From NCBI GenBank assembly GCA_041486185.1, contig JBGPKX010000044.1, forward strand, positions 1 through 22,264: 22,264 nt of DNA, read 5' to 3'. Position 1 is the stretch's first letter; each line of letters begins with the position of its first letter. The translations under genes were made by a program, and so were the position numbers. Positions 8,572 through 14,840 of this stretch are shown here, in pieces. Below the pieces are notes generated by a model that saw only the letters and a list, made by a program, of their open reading frames with translations, had not been told where the DNA came from and did not search any database. The stretch comes from QHXW01 sp041486185. GTDB lineage: Bacteria; Acidobacteriota; Terriglobia; Bryobacterales; Bryobacteraceae.

Positions 8572-9159
8572 GTGGGGACTGTTCGCCTTCTTTTACAGAA
8601 GTCGTATATTTTGGCCGCCGTGCTATCGGGGCTGCCCCTTGTTGCAGGTGGAGCAACCGGGACATCCGCTCCGACCGATCTTGCGGGCAACGTCGTTCAG
8701 CTCTTCAACACAAGTAGTTCCAAGACGACCGTCCTCATCTTCGTTCGCACGGACTGCCCGATCTCCAATCGCTATGCCCCGGAACTGGAGCGCCTCTACA
8801 AAGAGTTTGCGTCAAGCGCTGCTTTTTACCTGGTCTATGCCGATGCCACGAATACGGTCGATGTGATTCGTAAGCACATGTCCGAATACGGCTACACCTT
8901 CGGCGCGCTGCGCGACCCGGGGCATGAGCTCGTCAAACTGGCAAGAGCGCGTGTGACGCCGGAGGCCGCGGTATTTTCGGCGCGCGGCCAGTTGCTTTAT
9001 CATGGGCGCATCGACAATCGCTATGTCGATTTCGGCAAGGCGATGCCGCAACCGACCAAACGCGACCTTGAAGAAGCATTGCAGTCCGTGCTCGCAGGTA
9101 AGCCCGTCGGCGTAGCCAGCACACCAGCCATCGGCTGCTTCCTTGCTGACGTGCGATGA
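8572..9159 (+). CDS. Exported redoxin/thioredoxin-like protein, CPIS motif
   Basis: The frame is open from TTG 8506, but GTG 8572 gives a proper signal peptide (GTVRLLLQKSYILAAVLSG...) and 195 residues, so I prefer it. The fold is AhpC/TSA-redoxin: a strand (TTVLIFVR) leads to D-C-P-I-S-N with Cys62, where thioredoxins have CxxC. The cis-proline segment is V-T-P (Pro130), followed by the strands AVFSARG and LLYHGRID. A second cysteine lies near the C terminus (AIGCFL, Cys189) and could be resolving or metal-binding. With Ser in place of the second active-site Cys, simple disulfide-reductase chemistry is unlikely. The stop overlaps the next ATG (ATGA, 9156-9159), so the copper-monooxygenase gene is translationally coupled. 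A partner role in electron or copper supply is inferred. Confidence 0.8.
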   Translation: MGTVRLLLQKSYILAAVLSGLPLVAGGATGTSAPTDLAGNVVQLFNTSSSKTTVLIFVRTDCPISNRYAPELERLYKEFASSAAFYLVYADATNTVDVIRKHMSEYGYTFGALRDPGHELVKLARARVTPEAAVFSARGQLLYHGRIDNRYVDFGKAMPQPTKRDLEEALQSVLAGKPVGVASTPAIGCFLADVR

Positions 9160-11066
9160 CGCGGCTGGTTCCTCTGGCCGCCTGCATGGTTGCGGTTGCG
9201 ATCCCCGCGATTGCGGCGAACCCTGCGCCGTTCGCGCCCGCAGTCACGTTTTACCGACACATCGCGCCGGTCATTTATCGTAACTGTGCGCCGTGTCACA
9301 GGCCCGGCGAATCGGGTCCATTTTCGCTTCTCACCTACGAAGACGTGAAACGGCGCGCCTCGCAAATCGCGGCCGTGACCAAGCGCCGCTATATGCCGCC
9401 GTGGCTGGCGGAACCGGGCTACGGCGACTTCGTCGAGGAGCGGCGTCTGCGCGATGCGCAAATCCAACTGATCCAGGAGTGGGTAAAACAGGGATCGCCG
9501 GCGGGATCGATGGCGGACGCGCCCCCTGCTCCGAAATTCACTTCCGAATGGCAGCTAGGAACGCCGGACATGGTGCTGCACGTAGCACAGCCTTATCAGC
9601 TCAGTGCCGATGGGCCGGAGGTGTTCTGGAACTTTGTCATTGCGGTGCCTATCAAGACTGCGCGATGGGTGAAGGCCATCGAGATTCGGCCCGGCAACGC
9701 GCGCGTGATCCATCATGCCAGCGTGATCCTGGACCGCTCGCGCTCCGCACGGCGGCGCGAGAAAACGCCCGGCGCCGGATTCGCCGGAATGGACCTGGCG
9801 GTTGCGGAAACCACGTTCGATCCCGACAGCAGCTTCCTCGCGTGGAAGCCCGGCAGCGTGCCGGCGGCGGAACCGGATGGCATGGCGTGGCGCGCTGATC
9901 CCGGCATGGATCTGGTGTTCAACGTGCACCTGCGGCCTTCCGGAAAAGCGGAGAGCGTCAACCCGTCTATCGGCCTGTACTTCACCGATAAGCCGAGAAC
10001 GAAATTCGCAATGCTCGTGGAACTGGAGCACGATGGAGCCATCGACATTTCGGCGGGCGAGCGGGACTATCTGGTATCCGACGATTTTCGTACTCCGCTG
10101 GACGTGACGGTGCTCGCCGTCTACCCGCATGCGCATTACCTGTGCAAGTTGATGGAGGGTTATGCCACGCTGCCCGACGGCACGCGCAAGTGGCTGATCC
10201 GCATTCCCGAGTGGGATTTGAACTGGCAGGGAGTCTACCACTTCAAAGAACCGGTTTTCCTGCCGCGTGGGAGCGTTATTTCCATGCGCTATCACTACGA
10301 CAACTCCGCGAATAATGTTCGGAATCCCAACAAGCCACAGAAGCGCGTGAGGGGCGGCAGTCAGGCTAATGACGAAATGGGGAATCTCTGGTTGCAGGTG
10401 TTGCCGGTAGAAGAGGGCGACCAGCGGGCTGTGTTGCAGGAAGCGCTTATGCGGCGGCTGTTCGAGAAATACCCCGAGGACTTTACAGCGAACTTCAACC
10501 TGGGCGATCTACTGCTAAGCCAGGGCAATGCCGCGGGAGCTGTCCCGTACTTCGAGCGTGCATGGAAAGCGGAGCCGCGGAGTGCGCTCGCCGCGACGGA
10601 ACTGGGAACAGCGCTGGCATCTGCATCGAGAATGCCGGAAGCGATTCAGCACTTCAAACGAGCGCTCGAGCTCGATCCGCAATTTACCGACGCGCGCTAC
10701 GACCTGGCCAGCGCGGAAGGCGCCAGCGGCCAATGGGAGCCCGCGGTAAGCGATTTCAGCCAGGTTCTTAAGGAACGGCCGGAAGACGCAAAAGCGCAAC
10801 AACATCTGGGCGAGGTGCTGTTCACGTGGGGGGATGAACTGGCAAGCGCGGGCCATGACGAGCAGGCGGTAGAGCGCTATCGCGAAGCCCTGGCCTATCG
10901 CCCCGATGACGCCGAATTGCGCACCCGTCTGGGCGTGGCGCTTGCGCGACTGGGGCGGCTCCATGAGGCACGGGTGGAGCTTGAGGCGGCGCTGCGGATC
11001 GATCCGAACTCGGAGCCGGCGAAGAAGGCATTGGCGGCAGTCCGGGCGCAGGCGACAGCAAAGTAA
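9156..11066 (+). CDS. Cytochrome c-like / PHM-type copper monooxygenase / TPR fusion
   Basis: This 636-residue protein has a Sec signal (1-21) and three parts. Residues 30-115 are a c-type-heme-like domain with C44-A-P-C47-H48 and, 32 residues on, M80-P-P-W. Residues 125-420 resemble the type II copper monooxygenases (peptidylglycine alpha-hydroxylating monooxygenase, dopamine beta-hydroxylase). Candidate CuH ligands are H186-H187 and H258 (FNVHLRP); candidate CuM ligands are H325-A-H327 and M408 (NDEMGN). The spacing approximates PHM (107/108, 172, 242/244, 314). Residues 440-625 hold about five TPRs. All six copper ligands appear intact, so activity is plausible. Such enzymes hydroxylate C-H bonds with O2 and an electron donor. 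The fused heme domain may replace ascorbate (inference). The start overlaps the redoxin stop. Confidence 0.85.
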   Translation: MTRLVPLAACMVAVAIPAIAANPAPFAPAVTFYRHIAPVIYRNCAPCHRPGESGPFSLLTYEDVKRRASQIAAVTKRRYMPPWLAEPGYGDFVEERRLRDAQIQLIQEWVKQGSPAGSMADAPPAPKFTSEWQLGTPDMVLHVAQPYQLSADGPEVFWNFVIAVPIKTARWVKAIEIRPGNARVIHHASVILDRSRSARRREKTPGAGFAGMDLAVAETTFDPDSSFLAWKPGSVPAAEPDGMAWRADPGMDLVFNVHLRPSGKAESVNPSIGLYFTDKPRTKFAMLVELEHDGAIDISAGERDYLVSDDFRTPLDVTVLAVYPHAHYLCKLMEGYATLPDGTRKWLIRIPEWDLNWQGVYHFKEPVFLPRGSVISMRYHYDNSANNVRNPNKPQKRVRGGSQANDEMGNLWLQVLPVEEGDQRAVLQEALMRRLFEKYPEDFTANFNLGDLLLSQGNAAGAVPYFERAWKAEPRSALAATELGTALASASRMPEAIQHFKRALELDPQFTDARYDLASAEGASGQWEPAVSDFSQVLKERPEDAKAQQHLGEVLFTWGDELASAGHDEQAVERYREALAYRPDDAELRTRLGVALARLGRLHEARVELEAALRIDPNSEPAKKALAAVRAQATAK

Positions 11067-11094
11067 CGGCAATCCTTAGAAACGAGTGTGTGCC

Positions 11095-11122
11095 AAAAAA
11101 AACGCGGGCCCGAAGACCCGCG
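11095..11122 (-). terminator. Intrinsic terminator of the TonB-dependent receptor gene
   Basis: Read on the minus strand, cgcgggtc-TTCG-ggcccgcg forms an 8-bp stem (one G-U pair) closed by a stable UUCG tetraloop and followed directly by eight Ts. It begins about 28 bases after the TAA stop at 11150-11152. This is a textbook rho-independent terminator. The plus strand lacks a U-tract, so it is not a good terminator for the convergent monooxygenase gene. Confidence 0.93.
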
Positions 11123-11149
11123 CTTGGAGGTTGTGATCCGTTTAAGTTT

Positions 11150-14100
11150 TTAGAAGCCCATGCGCAGTCCGAATCGTATGCTCCGGTTATCCGATAGCGT
11201 ACTGGCCGTTCCGGAGATTTGCATAAAAGTGCTGTCGTTGACATTGCCGTCTGGGTTCGCAAAGTGAGGCGTGTTCGTCACGTTGAAGGCCTCGGCCTTG
11301 AACGTTAGCTTGAATCTCTCGGTAATTGTGAAATCGCGAAACAGGCTCAAGTCATTGTTGATGACGCCCGGCCCGCGCAGCGTGTTGCGGCCAATATTGC
11401 CGAAACGTGCGGTTGTGATCGGCGCGAAGGCCGCGACATTGTAATACTCTTGGAGGCTTCCAATCTTCTGAACGGTGCCCACAAGGTCGGCCGTCTGGCT
11501 GTTGCCCGGCGCGTTCAGGGACGTGCCGTCCGCGCCGACCGTGAAAGGAGCGCCAGAGTAGATAGCGATAATCCCGTTGGCTTGCCAACCGCCAAGCACC
11601 GCGGCGCCTACGCCGCTCGTGACGTACTTCTTGCCCTTTCCAAACGGGAACTCGTACACATACGCAAGGTGGAAATTCTGCGGACGGTCGTAGCTCGCGG
11701 TCGCGCGGTTTCTGCTGAGCATTGGGGCATAATTGAACATCAGCCCCGTCCAGCCATCGTCATCGGTGTAGTTGATGGCGTGGGAATACGTGTAAGCGCC
11801 CTGTAAGGTCAAGCCGTTTGCGACCTGACGCTTGAGGGAGACCTGAAGCGAATGGTAATTGGCCCCCACAAAACCGTTCCAGAACAGCGTTTCTGAGGTG
11901 CGCCCGAACTTCTGGAACAAGGGCTGCCCTGCCTGCCCCGTCCCCGGAGCCGCGGCGTTGCCGTTCCAGTCGGCAAAACTGTCCACGGTCAGCGTGCCTA
12001 CGTAGCCGGCGGAAGCCACCATTTTCCAGGGCAGTTCTTTCTCAGCGATCAAGTTCCAGGATTGTATGTAGCCGCGCCGCAGGTGGCCATCCGTGATGAA
12101 GCGCATATCCGCAGAGCCTGGCAGCACTACCTTGCCGGTGCTTTCATCCGGTCCGACCACAGGCGGGATACCTTGCGCCATGGTGTCATATGGCGTGTAG
12201 CTATTTACTTGAGCGAACGTCTCGCCTACCGTCAGCGGGTAGAATCCGCGCAGCGGGCGTGACAACGGCATGGGATCGCGAGTGATGCCATAGCCGGCGC
12301 GAATGACCGTGGTGTTGTTCAATCGGTAAGCCAGGCCGATGCGCGGGCTGAACATCTTGTGGCTGGTCGTGACGCCCAAACCTTTGGGCAACCCACCTGC
12401 ACCGCCGAGGGTGACGATGTTCGTGGTCGGATCGTATTCTTCGATGCCGCCACGGCCGGCGCGCGTCATCAGCGGATACAGCTCATACCGGAGTCCGAGC
12501 GTCGCGGTCAGCTTGGGTGTGATCTGCCAGCGGTCGCTTGCATACCATCCCAGTTGCAATTCGTACGTCGTCATCTTCTCATACTGGATACTTCGGCCGA
12601 CACTTGAGGTGTAGCCCAGCAGGAAGGCCGCATAAGAGTTGAACTGAGTGGTGACATAGCTGGGGTCGTTCAGCGCAGTAAGACCCTGGCCGAAATCCAG
12701 CTCGCCGCGCGGTCCGGCGCCTAACTCCGGCTGCCAGTGATTCAAGTGATGGCGGATGCCATCGAAGCCCATACGAATTTCATGCGAACCGTGGACGATG
12801 CTGAAGTTCTGGCTGGTAGCAAAACTCTGGTCGTTGCGATACGCCGGGATCCAGCTCTGATCGTTGCCGATCGGGGAGTAGCCGGAAATATTGAAAAAGG
12901 GCAGACCGCTTTCTCTGGGGTCGGGCCCGTTCGTGCCTGGGATACCGAATACGTCGGACCCCCAGTTTTTCCCGATGTCAGCGCCCTTACTGATGTGCCC
13001 CATCCGCGTGAAACCGTAAGTGGCGTCGTAGAGCTTGGTGGGGCTGAAGGTGTGGGTGTAGCCAACGGTAGCCAGGTTGACGGACGTGTCCCCGGTTCCA
13101 GGGCCGCCATCGCACAAGCAATCGCCACCGGCAGCGCCTAAACCAAACACGCCGGACACATCGGCCTGCATATAGCCGTAACGAGCGAACACGTGCCATT
13201 TCTCCGTGGGATTCCAGTCGGACTTGAAGTCGACGTTCTTCCGATTCATCTTCTGGCTGGCGGAATTGAAATAGTTATTGCCGAACCCGGGTTGGTTGGG
13301 GCTAGGAAGCAGGGCCTGCACCTTCTGCGCGATCGGACTGATCAGGTTGGACGGAATCTTGTCGCCGGCGTAAGGCGTGCGGCCGGTGCCGTCGGGGTTG
13401 CCGGTTGTCGGATCGTAGATGACGGCGCCGGTACCGCTGAAGTCACCTCCCAATTGGGCGGCGGTGGGTAGTGTAAAGAACGCATTCCTATTCTGCCGCT
13501 CGAACAGTCCTTCATAACCGCCAAAGAAGAACAACTTATTCTTGATGATCGGACCGCCCACGACAAATCCGGGGATGGTCCGAATGCTCTTGGGTTTCTT
13601 GGGATCGGTAAAGAAAAAGTTCTTCGTTCCGAAGTAACTGTTTTCCAGATACCCGAAAGCCGCGCCATGGAGCTGATTGGTGCCCGACTTAGTGGCGACA
13701 GTAATCGCGGCGCCTCCGGCCATACCCTGTTCGGCATCGAAGTTGTTGGTGGTGATGTTCACGGTTTCGATAGTCTCAGCGGGTGGCACATACACTGTGT
13801 GGTGCGGCAGCCAGATGAAGACGTTGACGGCGCCATCCAGTTTGGTGTTGTTGTTGTTTCGGTTGGTGCCGTTGATGTTGGTGGTCAACGCGCGCGCCGG
13901 TGTATCGGTGTTGGCATTCTGAAAGGTGCCGGGTGTCGCTCCAGGAACCAGGTCGATCAGGCTCTGGTAGTTTCGGTAATTGGAGAGCGGCAGGCTCTGA
14001 ATGGCCTGTTCGCTGATCTCCGTGTGCACGTCCGCCTTGTCAGTCTGCAGAGCGACGGCCGAGGCTTCGACGGTCACTTGTTCGCTTACCTGGCCGACTT

Positions 14101-14431
14101 CGAGCGCCGCATCCACGCGCGTAACCGTGTTGATACTGACGGAAACGCCGGTTCTGTCGATGGGACGGAAACCAGGCGCCGAGACTTTCACGTCGTAGTT
14201 TCCCGCCTGGACGTCGGTCAGCGTATAGCGTCCGCCGGAGTCCGTCTTCGTGTCGCGGGCTTGACCGGTATTGGTGTTCGTTATGTTCACCGCAGCGTTA
14301 GGAACCGCGGCGCCGCTCGGATCGGTAACCGTACCAACGATTGAGCCGTAAAACACCTGCGCGCCCGCGGGTTGCACCAGCAGCGCCACGGCAAGAAACA
14401 CTACACCTGTGATCAGCGATTTCACTTGCAT
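11150..14431 (-). CDS. Oar-like TonB-dependent outer-membrane protein
   Basis: The ATG at 14431 is chosen over an in-frame ATG at 14455 because GAAGGGGG sits 8 bases upstream of it; this gives 1093 residues. A signal peptide (MQVKSLITGVVFLAVALLV, cleavage after PAGA) is followed by a carboxypeptidase-regulatory-like beta domain at about 28-110 (GTVTDPSGAAVPNAAV, SGGRYTLTDVQAGNYDVKV). A plug-like region lies at about 125-270 (AETIETVNITTNNFDAEQG, GGAAITVATKSGTN). A long beta-barrel ends in an aromatic residue (RFGLRMGF), the usual outer-membrane assembly signal. Two close cysteines (CLC, near 437) sit in a presumed loop. Such proteins are heavily expanded in Acidobacteriota and are presumed to move large ligands across the outer membrane. 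No SusD-like partner adjoins. It is monocistronic, with its own promoter and terminator. Confidence 0.92.
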   Translation of the reverse strand: MQVKSLITGVVFLAVALLVQPAGAQVFYGSIVGTVTDPSGAAVPNAAVNITNTNTGQARDTKTDSGGRYTLTDVQAGNYDVKVSAPGFRPIDRTGVSVSINTVTRVDAALEVGQVSEQVTVEASAVALQTDKADVHTEISEQAIQSLPLSNYRNYQSLIDLVPGATPGTFQNANTDTPARALTTNINGTNRNNNNTKLDGAVNVFIWLPHHTVYVPPAETIETVNITTNNFDAEQGMAGGAAITVATKSGTNQLHGAAFGYLENSYFGTKNFFFTDPKKPKSIRTIPGFVVGGPIIKNKLFFFGGYEGLFERQNRNAFFTLPTAAQLGGDFSGTGAVIYDPTTGNPDGTGRTPYAGDKIPSNLISPIAQKVQALLPSPNQPGFGNNYFNSASQKMNRKNVDFKSDWNPTEKWHVFARYGYMQADVSGVFGLGAAGGDCLCDGGPGTGDTSVNLATVGYTHTFSPTKLYDATYGFTRMGHISKGADIGKNWGSDVFGIPGTNGPDPRESGLPFFNISGYSPIGNDQSWIPAYRNDQSFATSQNFSIVHGSHEIRMGFDGIRHHLNHWQPELGAGPRGELDFGQGLTALNDPSYVTTQFNSYAAFLLGYTSSVGRSIQYEKMTTYELQLGWYASDRWQITPKLTATLGLRYELYPLMTRAGRGGIEEYDPTTNIVTLGGAGGLPKGLGVTTSHKMFSPRIGLAYRLNNTTVIRAGYGITRDPMPLSRPLRGFYPLTVGETFAQVNSYTPYDTMAQGIPPVVGPDESTGKVVLPGSADMRFITDGHLRRGYIQSWNLIAEKELPWKMVASAGYVGTLTVDSFADWNGNAAAPGTGQAGQPLFQKFGRTSETLFWNGFVGANYHSLQVSLKRQVANGLTLQGAYTYSHAINYTDDDGWTGLMFNYAPMLSRNRATASYDRPQNFHLAYVYEFPFGKGKKYVTSGVGAAVLGGWQANGIIAIYSGAPFTVGADGTSLNAPGNSQTADLVGTVQKIGSLQEYYNVAAFAPITTARFGNIGRNTLRGPGVINNDLSLFRDFTITERFKLTFKAEAFNVTNTPHFANPDGNVNDSTFMQISGTASTLSDNRSIRFGLRMGF

Positions 14432-14438
14432 TCTATTG

Positions 14439-14447
14439 ACCCCCTTC
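14439..14447 (-). promoter_or_regulatory. Ribosome binding site that fixes the receptor start
   Basis: On the minus strand the sequence is GAAGGGGGT, 7-8 bases before the ATG at 14431. The upstream in-frame ATG at 14455 has no comparable purine tract, so the second start is preferred. Confidence 0.7.
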
Positions 14448-14482
14448 AGAGTCATCTACAAAGTTGGCAAGACTATTAACTT

Positions 14483-14509
14483 GGCGTACGGGGCAACGCC
14501 GCGCACGCC
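14483..14509 (-). promoter_or_regulatory. Hairpin in the 5' leader of the receptor gene
   Basis: On the minus strand ggcgtgcgcgg and ccccgtacgcc can pair over 11 positions with one G-U and one mismatch around a 5-base loop. It lies between the predicted transcription start and the ribosome binding site, within a leader of about 100 nt. It could be an RNA-stability or attenuation element; no known riboswitch was recognised. Confidence 0.4.
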
Positions 14510-14535
14510 TCCCTGAAATTTAGTTACTGGGTTCG

Positions 14536-14565
14536 AATATAGTATTAAGAAAGTATTTTTGTCAA
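14536..14565 (-). promoter_or_regulatory. Sigma-70-type promoter of the receptor gene
   Basis: On the minus strand a perfect -35 TTGACA (14560-14565) is followed after 18 bases by TATATT (14536-14541). It lies in an AT-rich tract unlike the surrounding GC-rich DNA and points at the receptor gene. Transcription would begin near 14529. Confidence 0.75.
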
Positions 14566-14680
14566 TGAAGATTTGGATTTTATAGGCAAGATACAAGAGT
14601 GAAGAAGGAAAATTAACGTGTCTCATCCGCAATTGTGAAATATCATAAAAGTACGAGATTGTTTTCCGAATTCTGTTGGC

Positions 14681-14714
14681 GGCTACCGAGCCCCGCCAGT
14701 GCGGGCTCCGAGCC
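14681..14714. repeat. GC-rich inverted repeat downstream of kinase B
   Basis: The arms gagccccgc (14688-14696) and gcgggctc (14701-14708) pair around cagt with one bulged base, and outer ggct/agcc extends the stem. It lies 127 bases after the kinase stop on the minus strand. No T-run follows on either strand, so it is at most a rho-assisted or RNA-processing hairpin; it may instead be a REP-like repeat. Confidence 0.45.
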
Positions 14715-14762
14715 TGATCGTAGACTAGATAACCTTGAGTGAGTCATTCCCGCACTCCAAGA

Positions 14763-14789
14763 ATTGGTATTGTGCGTTATCGCACCAAT
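14763..14789. repeat. Short inverted repeat, possible operator or hairpin
   Basis: GTGCG-TTAT-CGCAC forms a perfect 5-bp stem, flanked by attgg and ccaat that can extend the dyad with a bulge. It lies about 50 bases past the kinase B stop on the minus strand and lacks a U-tract. It could be a weak transcript end or a protein-binding dyad; no assignment is possible from sequence alone. Confidence 0.3.
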
Positions 14790-14840
14790 CCCTCAACTCA
14801 GACGCCCTTGTTTACACTTAATAACAGCAATGATGCATAT

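Larger units (their letters stand above)
14570..14840. other. Non-coding spacer between kinase B and the receptor promoter
   Basis: With the promoter and leader this makes a gene-free stretch of about 385-410 bases. The part to about 14680 is AT-rich, with no convincing ORF. The rest contains two inverted repeats listed separately. No tRNA, small-RNA signature or IS end was recognised. The minus-strand transcript of the kinase pair must end here or read into the receptor gene. Confidence 0.6.

Noticed and set aside
13667..14344. Plus-strand open frame (225 codons) opposite the receptor gene
   Set aside because: It is antisense to the plug and regulatory domains of a clear outer-membrane receptor, without ribosome binding site or recognisable fold.
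14681..14714. GC-rich hairpin considered as an intrinsic terminator of the kinase operon
   Set aside because: No U-tract follows on the minus strand; kept only as an inverted repeat.
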